Source: Trametes villosa
Taxonomy: Eukaryota > Basidiomycota > Agaricomycetes > Polyporales > Polyporaceae
Length of the DNA stretch: 64,000 nt
NCBI GenBank assembly: GCA_002964805.2
Contig: PUDQ02000013.1
Location: 124,001 to 188,000 of the forward strand
Reading direction: 5' to 3'
This document shows, one piece after another, positions 31,146-40,851 of the stretch (the first letter of the stretch is position 1; the number at the start of each line of letters is the position of its first letter). The position numbers and the translations under genes are program-made. A model generated the notes under the pieces. It worked only from the letters and a program-made list of their open reading frames with translations, was not told the DNA's origin and searched no databases.

Positions 31146-34100
31146 ACCGGGTGCGCGCAAAGGCTACGACGCCGACACCCGCTGGTTTACGCACGGACAT
31201 CCCCTCCCCGTCTATCTATGATTCGGTCTCCTCATGTACATTCACTATACCTGAAATAGACACGACCAGTTCGCACTTCCGCATCAGTGTGAATCTCAAA
31301 GGGAGACACCGTAACGTAAACGCAGTAGCCATGATAGATTCCGGAGCCACGGGTCTATTCATCCATCAACGCTTCATCGATCAGCATCACGTTCTGATCC
31401 ACCCCCTCGCGCGAGCCATCCCCCTTCACAACATCGACGGATCACGTAACCGAGCCGGGAGCATTACCCACTTCGCACGTCTGGAACTAGGCCTCGGATC
31501 GCACAACGAACGCACCGAGTTCCTGGTAACGGACATTGGTCCTGAGGACATCATCCTCGGACTACCCTGGCTTCGGAAGATCAATCCGCAGATAGATTGG
31601 ACAAATGGGAAGGTTGAGGTTGAAACGGATGGTCGGTCGGCGACCCCCGTGGAGGACCTCCCCCCGTTTGAGAAGATCTCGGCCAATCGGCGCCTGAGAA
31701 GGCAGTGGCAGAAGCTCGGAGTTCTGGAGGAAGCCACCGAGGAACTCTGGTGCGCCGCCGGGTTCACTTACTCCACCGAGCTCGCCGCCGAGGCCCACCG
31801 CGCTAAGCCCGCGAAGACGTTCGAAGAGATGGTACCGGAGGAGTATCGCCAATACTCCAAAGTCTTCTCGGAGCAAGAGTCTGAAAGACTACCCGAGCAT
31901 AAGCCGTACGATCACACCATCGATCTGAAGCCTGACGCTCCCGAGACCCTCCGGTCCAAGGTGTATCCGATGCCGGTCAATGAGCAGGCCGAGCTGGACG
32001 CCTTCCTCGAAGAGAACCTTCGCAAAGGCTACATCACCCCGTCCAAGTCCCCCATGGCTTCCCCCGTCTTCTTTGTCAAGAAGAAGGACGGCAAGCTCCG
32101 CATGGTCCAAGACTACCGAAAGTTGAACGACATCACCGTGAAGAACCGCTATCCGCTACCCCTCGCATCCGACATCATCAATCGCCTTCGCCAATCCAAG
32201 TACTTCACCAAGTTCGACGTTCGTTGGGGCTACAACAACGTACGGATCAAGGAAGGCGACGAATGGAAAGCGGCCTTCACTACCAACCGGGGCCTGTTCG
32301 AACCCCGCGTTATGTTCTTTGGACTGACCAACTCGCCCGCGACGTTCCAGGCCCTGATGAATTCCATCTTTGGGGATCTGATCGCAGCCGGGAAGGTAGC
32401 GGTGTACTTGGACGACATCCTGATCTTTAGCGCAACACTTGACGAGCACCGCAGGGTCACCCACGAGGTACTGCGGCGGCTCCAAGCCCACGATCTGTTC
32501 CTCCGGCCGGAGAAGTGCGAGTTTGACCAAACCGAGATCGAGTACCTAGGACTCGTAATCCGGCAAGGCGAAGTCAGCATGGATCCCGTCAAAATCCAGG
32601 CAGTACGCGACTGGCCCCACCCCCGCAACCTCCGCGAAGTCCGAGGCTTCATCGGCTTCGCCAACTTCTACCGTCGCTTTATCAAGGACTTCGCCAAGAT
32701 CACTCGCCCCCTTCACGACCTCACCAAGAAGGATGCCCCCTGGGAATGGGGTCTTCGGCAGCGCACCGCCTTCGACAAGCTCAAGGAAGCCTTCACCACC
32801 GAACCGGTGTTGGTGACCTGGGAGCCTGAGCGGCCGACCCGGGTAGAGGTAGACGCCTCCGGGTACGCGACCGGCGGAGTTCTGCTACAGAAGCTGGAAG
32901 ACGGGCTGTGGCACCCCGTGGCTTTTCGGTCCGAGTCTATGACCGAGGCGGAGCGGAACTACGAGATCTACGATCGGGAACTCATGGCCATCGTACGAGC
33001 CTTAGAAGACTGGCGCCACTTCCTGGAAGGATTACCCGAACCCTTCGAAATCATCACCGATCATCGCAACCTCGAACACTGGAAGACCGCCCAGAACCTT
33101 ACCCGACGACAGGCCCGCTGGGCGCTTTGGCTCTCTCGCTTCGATTTCACGCTCACCCACAAGCCGGGCACGGCCAACACGCAGGCCGACCCCCTGTCTC
33201 GGCTCTCGGAGCTCCAAGTCAGTGATGCCGAAGACAACCGAGATCAGATCGTGCTCAAACCAGAGCGCTTTGTGGCCATCGCCGCCGCGGCGCTTCGGGT
33301 AGAAAACCCGCTGGATGGAAGGATCAGGGAGAGCAGTAGGAGGGAGGCGGAAGTCCTGAAGGGTTTGGAAGCCCTGCGGAAGGACGGGCCGCGGAAGCTG
33401 ACGGATGGGACATGGGAATGGGAAGAGGAGGGTGGGCTGGTGTACTACCGTGGTCGGTTGTACATCCCGCCCGAGGAAGGACTTAGGGAGGCCATCGTCC
33501 GGCAATGCCACGATGCGCCTACGGCGGGACATCCGGGAAAGCACGGGACGCTGGAGTTGGTAAGCCGGCTGTACTGGTGGCCGGGGATCAGCGGGTTTGT
33601 CGAGAAATACGTCCTTGGGTGTGACCGGTGCCAGCGTTACAAGGCCGCCGCGCACCCCCACGCGACACTACAGCCCCACGAAGTACCCGAAGGACCGTGG
33701 GTCGTCATGGGCGTGGATCTCATCACGGGTCTACCCTCGTCGAAGGGGTTCAACGCCATCGCCACGTACGTCGACCTGTACAGTAAGCAAGTCCACCTGG
33801 TAGCCACCACCGACACTGTCACCGCCGAAGGGATAGGCGAACTGCACTATCAAACCATCTTCCGGCTTCACGGTATCCCCCAGAAGATCGTGTCGGACCG
33901 AGGACCCCAGTTCGCCGCACGAGTCACCAGGGCCCTGTATAAGCGCCTTGGCATCGAAAGCGGTCTCACCACGGCGTACCACCCTATGGCAAACGGGCAG
34001 ACGGAGCGAGCCAATCAGGAGGTCGAGCAATACCTCCGGATCTACTGCGACAAGCGACAGGACGACTGGGCTGACCTACTTCCCACGGCGGAGTTTGTAC

Positions 34101-34891
34101 TCAACTCGCGGGTACAGACGGCGCATGGACAGACCCCATTCGAAGTCCTATACGGCTACCGACCGGACTTCACCATCCCGGCAGGACGCCCCACGCAGAT
34201 CCCATCACTCGACGCTCGGCTCACCAAGCTCCGGGAAGCACGGAAGGAGGCGGAAGCGGCACTGCGCATGAGTAAAGAGCGCATGAAGCAAGCTTACGAA
34301 GACGGCAAAAGGAAAGCCCACACGTTCAAGGTCGGCGACCGGGTCTGGCTCACGGCCAAGAACATCCACATCCATCAAGCCACGCCTAAGCTAGGACCTC
34401 GGCAGCTCGGTCCGTTCGAAGTCACTGAGCGGATCGGAGACCTCGACTACCGCTTGGCCCTTCCCCCCGCCCTCAAGCTTCATGACGTGTTCCACGTTGA
34501 CCGCCTATCCCCATGGAGGGGGAACGAGGTAAACGGACGCTTACCACCGCCACCCGAACCCGTGGAGGTGGAAGGTGAAGAAGAATACGAAGTCGATCGG
34601 ATCCTGGATAGCCGCCGCTACCGTAACCAGCTACAATACCTCGTGCGCTGGAAAGGGTATGGCGAGGGCGAGGACAGCTGGGAACCGGCATCAAACCTAA
34701 CCAACGCACCAGAAAAGGTAGCCGAGTTCCACAAGCGCGCGCCTAGCGCACCTCGAAAGATCCAGGCCGTCGACTTCAAGAACCTTCCATGGCAACCGCG
34801 GGTGACCTTCACCGACGCTGCACCTCCGGACCGCGACTGGGAGGGCGGACGCTTCCCGGGCCGTGGGTCCATCAGGGACGATGGACAGTAG
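31142..34891 (+). CDS. Gypsy Pol: protease, RT, RNase H, integrase, chromodomain
   Basis: Stop-free frame of about 1,250 codons in the -1 frame relative to gag, TAG at 34889-34891. Domains in order: aspartic protease (MIDSGATGLF, about 31330; DIILGLPWL); reverse transcriptase (YPMPVNEQAELDAFL, then KKKDGKLRMVQDYRKLN, FFGLTNSPATFQ and the VYLDDILIF active site at about 32402-32425); RNase H (EVDASGYATGG, YDRELMAIV, ITDHRNLEHW); integrase zinc region (HPGKHGT...CDRCQRYK) and catalytic core with GVDLITGLP, VSDRGPQF and NQEVEQY for the DDE triad; a GPY/F-like module (LGPFEVTERIG); and a chromodomain (YEVDRILDSRRY, LVRWKGYGEGEDSWEP, about 34590-34735) expected to target heterochromatin. All catalytic residues I can check are present, so it may still be active. 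Frame entry is predicted by -1 slip at the gag stop. Confidence 0.92.
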   Translation, partial: LDRVRAKATTPTPAGLRTDIPSPSIYDSVSSCTFTIPEIDTTSSHFRISVNLKGRHRNVNAVAMIDSGATGLFIHQRFIDQHHVLIHPLARAIPLHNIDGSRNRAGSITHFARLELGLGSHNERTEFLVTDIGPEDIILGLPWLRKINPQIDWTNGKVEVETDGRSATPVEDLPPFEKISANRRLRRQWQKLGVLEEATEELWCAAGFTYSTELAAEAHRAKPAKTFEEMVPEEYRQYSKVFSEQESERLPEHKPYDHTIDLKPDAPETLRSKVYPMPVNEQAELDAFLEENLRKGYITPSKSPMASPVFFVKKKDGKLRMVQDYRKLNDITVKNRYPLPLASDIINRLRQSKYFTKFDVRWGYNNVRIKEGDEWKAAFTTNRGLFEPRVMFFGLTNSPATFQALMNSIFGDLIAAGKVAVYLDDILIFSATLDEHRRVTHEVLRRLQAHDLFLRPEKCEFDQTEIEYLGLVIRQGEVSMDPVKIQAVRDWPHPRNLREVRGFIGFANFYRRFIKDFAKITRPLHDLTKKDAPWEWGLRQRTAFDKLKEAFTTEPVLVTWEPERPTRVEVDASGYATGGVLLQKLEDGLWHPVAFRSESMTEAERNYEIYDRELMAIVRALEDWRHFLEGLPEPFEIITDHRNLEHWKTAQNLTRRQARWALWLSRFDFTLTHKPGTANTQADPLSRLSELQVSDAEDNRDQIVLKPERFVAIAAAALRVENPLDGRIRESSRREAEVLKGLEALRKDGPRKLTDGTWEWEEEGGLVYYRGRLYIPPEEGLREAIVRQCHDAPTAGHPGKHGTLELVSRLYWWPGISGFVEKYVLGCDRCQRYKAAAHPHATLQPHEVPEGPWVVMGVDLITGLPSSKGFNAIATYVDLYSKQVHLVATTDTVTAEGIGELHYQTIFRLHGIPQKIVSDRGPQFAARVTRALYKRLGIESGLTTAYHPMANGQTERANQEVEQYLRIYCDKRQDDWADLLPTAEFVLNSRVQTAHGQTPFEVLYGYRPDFTIPAGRPTQIPSLDARLTKLREARKEAEAALRMSKERMKQAYEDGKRKAHTFKVGDRVWLTAKNIHIHQATPKLGPRQLGPFEVTERIGDLDYRLALPPALKLHDVFHVDRLSPWRGNEVNGRLPPPPEPVEVEGEEEYEVDRILDSRRYRNQLQYLVRWKGYGEGEDSWEPASNLTNAPEKVAEFHKRAPSAPRKIQAVDFKNLPWQPRVTFTDAAPPDRDWEGGRFPGRGSIRDDGQ

Positions 34892-34902
34892 AGGGGGGGT
34901 AA
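34889..34902 (+). promoter_or_regulatory. polypurine tract for plus-strand priming
   Basis: Purine run with seven G ending just before the 3' LTR, overlapping the pol stop codon. Standard position for the plus-strand primer. Confidence 0.6.
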
Positions 34903-35358
34903 TGTCGTGGAGACGACTAGACGCCCTGTGTTTTTCCATATTTTTCCGCATTTTTCCTGCTTTTCTACGGCCATTCTACGGTACTTAGCACGCACGGGAC
35001 TTAGAGTTAGAGTAGATAGATCACGTGACTCATCACCTGACCCCTACCTGCAGGTTGAGTGCATTGGGCGCACAGACCACCTCTACGTTTGTACATGTTT
35101 GGCTCTCCCTGCTTAGTATATAAGGACCCCCTGTAGCGACCCTAGCCCTCATCTTGACCTCTTGGTCTTTGGGCTAGGTAAGCCTTGTTTTGTATTCGCT
35201 CTTATGTTCTGAATGTTAACTTGGTCTTTGGGCTAGATTCGTCGTGAGAACCTAAGCTCAGGTGTCGAGAGACCTTCGTCCTCCACCCCAGGGTTAGATC
35301 GTGTTAGTTTTCTTAGTTGTGCGCAGTACCTCGTCGTGCCGGGCCTAGCTCCGCGACA
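34903..35358 (+). repeat. Gypsy 3' LTR
   Basis: 456 bp from TGTCGTGGAG to CCGCGACA, about 96% identical by eye to the 5' LTR, with the differences concentrated in the last third. Confidence 0.9.
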
Positions 35359-36575
35359 GGGATGGGGCAAAGGAGAGACTCCCGCTGAGTTATATACTAC
35401 GGGCATTCGAATAAAAGCGCTCCGCCACGCAGCCAGAATCACCGACGGAGCGTCTGAAAAGAGCGGGCTCTCATTTCACATTGGGCCGCGCAGGGGTTCT
35501 AGCGACATGCGGCACCGTCGCTCTTTGGCGGATATGAACTACTCAAGAACTTGTGCGTCAGTCGCGCAGCACCGTGACGCCCATTTGCGATCGCAAATAA
35601 ATTCCTCGTTTAGTCCCGGTGTCGAAGAGACGCGAGAATCGCAGAGAGGGGGCCTCAAAGCAGAATGGACGGTAATGAAAGCCGCATGGAGAACCTGCAG
35701 AGCGCAAAGGCGAAGCTCGTGCGACTTTGCGCTCCGCGAGGACGCAGGATGAAGCTACGCACAGACCTACGCTGGATGCGTCAGCGGAAGCAGCAGCAGC
35801 CATGCCGTCATACGAAAAGTCAAGCCTCGAGGCCTCAACTGACTGCCTGCAGGATCAAGTGCCCGATCCTTGGGCCGGTTCAGCAACGACGAAGCACTTC
35901 TTACAATCGTCTCTTACAATTGCCTCACGCGCGTAGCGGAACAGGCTGAAGGGCAGTTAGTACGGCTCGCATCGATTGGTGTGGGCACTTGGATGAACGA
36001 CCGGGTGCACGCGGCAGGGGGGTCAGCGCGACGCTCGCGGCCCGGCGGGGGAGTGGCATTCCCGGCAGCTGAGCTGCGTGGGTTTGCGCCGAGCGCAATG
36101 AGGCGCAGGCAGACGTCGCGCCCCAACGTCCAGTACAGTATTGAGGGATCTTCTTCGAACCTGCAGGGAAGAGTCAGTCCTCGGGGAATGGGGATTGCCT
36201 GGTAGCAGGTAGTCTACCGCCCGCCCTACTCGAGGCTCCCCGCTGCGGAATGTCCGTCTCGTTTGGAAAACCAGTACGCAAAGTCGTGGTGCAGTAGAGC
36301 CCTCGTGCAGCTCCCGCAGCGAACGGAGCCCGGCGAGCGTAGAGATTTCCCGTAGGGGCGGAGCCGCCAGCATGTGGTTGCGGGTAACGTGCACGGATGG
36401 CTGTGCAACACGAGCAGCCCGCAGGCCTTCGACCGCAGCAAATTCCCAAAACGACTGGACACGAGGAGCACTCACCCAACTGAGGGCAGGTCACGGCGTG
36501 GTTCGAAGTTGGAGAGCTACGGCGCGAATAGAGCTGCTATTGAGCATGGAAACCACGAGAAATCCGTCCCGAGGT
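35359..36575. other. spacer right of the transposon block
   Basis: About 1.2 kb with no convincing gene on either strand. It does not continue the Copia element interrupted at 28729 and does not supply the lost exons of the DUF6532-like gene in any form I can recognise. Confidence 0.45.
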
Positions 36576-38367
36576 CTAACTAGCCGCAGGCCGAGAGCGG
36601 TTCTGGAGGTCGGGCCACCTACTAAAGAGCCCAAGGCCACAACGCCACCGCTCCTCCCCGGTGCGTTCGTACCTACCCCCTGAGGCAAACAGCCCCTTCT
36701 CGGTCTGAAACCCGCATTCAACGAACCTAAAGAGTCCGCCTGCCGAGTATTGCGTGATGGACATTCGGCTTTCGTGCGGCTGTACGGCGGTGTTGGAATG
36801 CGCGAGGAGGGCTGAGGGGATGAGGATGGTCGAGCCCGGAGGGAACTCGATCACCATTTCGAGCTCCCACAGTATGATATGGCCGCCCTGCTTGTGGTCG
36901 AAGCTCCCTAAGGCCGTCACAGCGCACATGCCTGCGGCACGGTTCTGGAAGTCGGTGTGCTTGAACGTCTGAGTACGAGGGCCCATGTTGAAGGTGATAC
37001 TGCCGAAGACGGACTTCCTGAAGTTGCGTCGAAGGCTTGGGTTCCACTCCAGCAAGGCGTCGAGGTTCTCCGAATAGGAGCGGTGGAGATTGGGCGCGAA
37101 CAGGCGGAACGCACCTGGGTGGTGTTAGCAGCGGCGACGAGGCGATACAGGAAAGAAACGAACTGTTTCCGAAGCCTGCGATCCTGTCATCAACAACCGC
37201 CTGCTCCCCTTTTAAGAGGCGGCGGTTGCACGGCTCCTGATGCGCGCGTGAACGCAAACGTTAGTGATAACTGAACACAATGACGATGCTGTGGGCCGCT
37301 GACCTTCTGTCCGCCGCCGTACGAAATCCCACTCGCAATGACGCTGAATTTACCACGGCGGTGGGTGGTCTGTTCTCTCTCCACCCCGAGCGCACCCCGC
37401 GCTCGATCCAGCGCTGCGCAGGCCTCTTCCATAACAGTGAGCCACTCTGCGTGCCTGGGAGCCCCAGCTAGTACCCCTATGACCCGCTCCTCCCTATCGA
37501 GAAGGACGTGAGGGGTCCTGAGCACCGTCAGGTTTGGGGCATAGTTCTAATGGAATACATTACGCACCTTCCGTCCCATTCTACATATCGGAACCCAAGC
37601 CTTCGCGCATCCTCGGCCGACATTGTAGCACCGTCGCCTGGGGATGGTTCTGGTCGAGTTCCGACGAACCCCGACGGTGCAACAGGAGTGAAGGTGGGCG
37701 GAGGGCAGGCAGGGGAGCGGCCGCCGCCAGCCTGTTTGATCCCTAGAACAAGAGGAGTTGCGATAGGGACGGTGTCACTGAGTCGCGAAAGAGCGACCTC
37801 TTTCGAGACATCGTCTAGCCCAGCACGGCGTGCTTCTTGAGCCTTACGCTCGCGTTGCACCCGGCGACGCTCCTTGGAGCGCCGCTTGCTGCGCTCCTTG
37901 CCGTTCTCCTTCTTGGGCAAACTAGTATCCACGGAGACAGGCCTGGGACCAGTGCCCATGGGGACGCCGGGTCCCCCATCGGGGGCAGCCTCGACTGCGC
38001 TTAGATCGGGCGCGGGAGCGGGGTCTGGAGAGTACCGGCGCCGAGCGCGCTTCCTAGAAGCAGCCGGCGGTGAAGATCCACGCGAAGCGCGCTTTATGGC
38101 AATGTGCGCGGGAGACGGGCTGCGGGGTAGGTCGATAGCAATGGGGATCGGGGAGGGTGGGGGCGAGCTATGAACTACGGCGGGGATTGATTCGACCAAG
38201 CTGAGGAGCGCTGGCCCGGGCGAACCAAGCTCGTCGTCGATTCCCTTCCTGAAGGCCTCCTCGGCGCGCTCTTCTGCAACTGCGAGAAGCCGCTCAGCGT
38301 CGAAGGAGTCGGGCGCACCAAGGGCCACGACGCACTCGTCGGTGGCCGACGAGAGAGCGTTCCTCAT
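36576..38367 (-). CDS. TET/JBP-like 2-oxoglutarate/Fe(II) dioxygenase of the mushroom type
   Basis: Predicted 5-methylcytosine (or thymine) oxidase relative; fungal members form large families often linked to KDZ transposons. Four exons: 38367-37568, 37517-37304, 37236-37164, 37114-36576, total 541 residues. The N-terminal third is Pro/Ser-rich with Arg/Lys repeats (KRRSKERRRVQRERK), probably nuclear-localising. The C-terminal domain contains the family marks GGGQ, RIAGFGNSAFRLFAP, NFRKSVFGSITFNMGPRT, the iron-binding H-x-D (HTDFQN), GGHIILWELEMVIEFPPGST, ILIPSALLAHSN with the distal His, and SRMSITQYSAGGLFR. Introns of 50, 67 and 49 nt restore one frame throughout; the donor of the third (GTTCGT) is weak but has a GCTAAC branch site. 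No KDZ transposase lies in the window. The family assignment is from memory of mushroom proteins; enzymatic activity is inferred. Confidence 0.65.
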
Positions 38368-39537
38368 TGAGCGCGTCTGGCAGCACGGTGGTATTAGATA
38401 GGCCTCGGAAGGTGAATAACGTCCTTACTGAGCGGAATGGGGCATCGTGGGACGCCAGGGTCGCGCCTGTACGTGTTCGGTGGAACGGGTGAGCATCGAG
38501 ATAGGAACCGGAAAAGAGGGGCGGAACGCAGCATACCCGGCAGACGACGGAGTCCCAGGGTCGGGTCCGCACGCCGATCCTGCAGGATACGCTGACGCCT
38601 TACCCTAAAGATGAGCCACTCACCTCCACGACGTGGTTTACGGGCTTTCAAGTTCTTGCCCATTCGTCGCGCCGGCGTCGAACTGTACAAGCCGCATGAG
38701 CACGCTTTCATGTTTTCACAGGCCCCGGATGGGAAGAAGCGCGGAGTTTTGGGTAGAAAAGTGGTGGCCTTTTGCGGTACTTACTGGGAATAGCTGGTCG
38801 TTGCGCATCGGGGCGTTGGGCAACAAGCAAGAAGGATTTAATCAGCCTCTTGTTTTAATAGATGGTAACCAGGCCGGCCACCCGAGGAAGTACTGCAGGA
38901 AACGGGCGGTTCCCAAAGTCGAGTCCCAGCGCTGTAACCCACGGCACTCTCTGGGTGTCAACTTGTGGCTAACGTACCGAGATGAAGTTCGAGCGTCACC
39001 GGAACACGGTGCGACGGATGTTGAACGGCAGAGGAATTGGCGTTTCGCAGCGCGTCTTGTATTCGAAGTGGGAAGCTCGAGTGACGGTAAAGGCGGAAGG
39101 GCGGCGGTGATCAGTGGTGGGAGGCAAGGAGAGACAAGGAGGAATGCTGGGAGGTGAGCGCTGAGTGCGCAGCGTGCCCACAAAACCAAACATATCTGGG
39201 CGCTTATACTTTGCCTAAGCACGCCACGCGAACAATGGCCTTCAAGATCTCCTTGACAAGCTCCCGCAGCCAGGCCTCGTTGCTGCCATTATCGCTTTGC
39301 ATAGACCACTGACGGGGGCAACTCATCGAGGAGAATGGCAATGCGGCCCAGCTTCAGGCGCTCGCTGTCGTGAGGCGAGTACTAGCCACGCTCAGCGCCG
39401 GCGTTCAAGCCAATTGGGTAGGCTGTCTCCCTTGACGATGGGTCGGCGTCCCGCTCTCTGACAGTTTGCCCACGCAGGAAGTTTTACGTCTGCTCGCCGC
39501 CTGCGTACGTGTCTCTCTCCACATCCCTCGACGCACG
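38368..39537. other. divergent spacer, no gene seen
   Basis: About 1.2 kb between the dioxygenase start and the next rightward gene. Short frames on both strands lack a start context or homology. It presumably holds both promoters. Confidence 0.45.
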
Positions 39538-40273
39538 ATGCCCAAGCGTCCCTCTTCCCCGCCCCTCACCACCGATCCAATGTTGGTGAAATCGACCCAG
39601 CCGACTCCGGAGCAGACTCGCCCAGAAGGCGACGCGGAATCCGCCGTAGATCCCACCTCCGAAGAGCCGCGTACGAAGAAACCCCGCCGTGGGTCAAAGG
39701 TGATCACGCGCGAGGAGATGCGGGAAGCTCGCGAACTGGTGCGATATGTCTGTGCCCGCAAGGGGTACCACAAGCCGCAGGACCTAGACCTCCGCTACAG
39801 CTTCGTCGGGAAGGCGGAGTACATCGCCTTGAGCGAGCATCGCGCCTATCTCAAGCTTCGAGAGGCCAAGGGTAAGTTGTAACACGCTAGCTTCTAAGGT
39901 GGTAGGAAGCTGACGTTTTACAGCGTTGTTAATGCCAAAGAAAATAGAGAAAAGACGCAGGACACCTCAATCAGGAGACGAGACTGAAAGCGCCTCTGGC
40001 TCTGACGACGACGAAGAGCTCATCAAGATCGCTCGCGACCAGGTGCGATCTACTTTGAATGGATGGGCCAAACTCGAGCCCGAGGAGGCCTCCCCAACCG
40101 CCTCCGAGTCCGGCGAGGGCAACTCGGTCCCCGGGCCTTCCGCTCAGAGCTCTTCTGAGTCTCTCGCGCACGGCCCGCGCGGTAACGATGAGTCCATCAT
40201 TTCCTCGGTCGGTGCTCCCCCTCTGAACACTGGTCACACTCCAACTAACACGTCATCGGGACATAGGGTATAG
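39538..40273 (+). CDS. small hypothetical protein, 227 aa, two exons
   Basis: Not recognised as a known family. ATG 39538 (MPKRPSSPPLTTDPM); exon 1 39538-39871, 52-nt intron GTAAGT...TTACAG, exon 2 39924-40273 ending at TAG. The splice joins frames exactly, and composition is coding-like (charged, hydrophilic). Residues about 45-110 form the only ordered-looking part: ITREEMREARELVRYVCARK, then DLRYSFVGKAEYIALSEHRAYLKLRE, predicted helical. The rest is Ser/Glu/Pro-rich with an acidic SGSDDDEEL patch and a basic KKIEKRRR, suggesting a nuclear, mostly disordered protein. It lies between the dioxygenase gene and the duplicated F-box block. Confidence that it is a gene is moderate; function unknown. 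Confidence 0.5.
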
Positions 40274-40851
40274 CAGCGGGCTCCGTCGCCCAGTCTATCA
40301 AAGAGGCGACTGCTGAGCATGAGTAACCGTTAGGCGCAGACCTTGCCTGTGTCGGTAAGCTTCATGCTATCAGAGATTGTGCATTCTCCCACTCATGCCC
40401 TGTGTCAGGCGCCATCCCCGGCAGCTGCGACAGCGGCGGAGACACATGATGCTTGCCTGGCCGTTAAACGGCGTTTCTTGTCTCTCGATCCATCTCGATA
40501 CACCGTCTTGTATAGAACCCAGCATGAACTCGCCGCCCACGCGAATCGTAGCATACTATGTCCATATCAGCGGTGCCAAGGATAATGTCATTGACGTGCT
40601 GTTGGTTCCAAAAACTACGCGTGCATTACCGAGAAACGAGCCGCTACTGCCCGTCATACAACATACATGGGAGTTATGCTAGTGAGAACATGAACATCGC
40701 CCCTGAGCCCTCTCCTGGCCTGCCTTTGTCCAAGAAACGCCCGACGCTGGCGTAGGGGTCGTCGTTTTTGTTGCAACATCCTGTCATCAGAGCAAGACGT
40801 GCCGGGTTAACTTTCAGACGATGTACAAGCGTCGCTTCGAACTTACCCAGC
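40274..40851. other. spacer left of the segmental duplication
   Basis: About 580 bp, no gene seen. Confidence 0.4.

Larger units (their letters stand above)
28730..35358 (+). mobile_element. Gypsy chromovirus LTR retrotransposon, structurally complete
   Basis: 6,629 bp with two LTRs (TGTCG...GACA ends), self-complementary primer site, gag, pol and a purine tract before the 3' LTR. Pol has protease, RT, RNase H, integrase and a C-terminal chromodomain, placing it among fungal chromoviruses (Tf1/sushi-like). The LTRs differ at roughly 18 positions plus an indel, counted by eye over 457 bp. Flanking pentamers (TGCCG left, GGGAT right) do not match, so a target-site duplication is missing. Confidence 0.9.
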
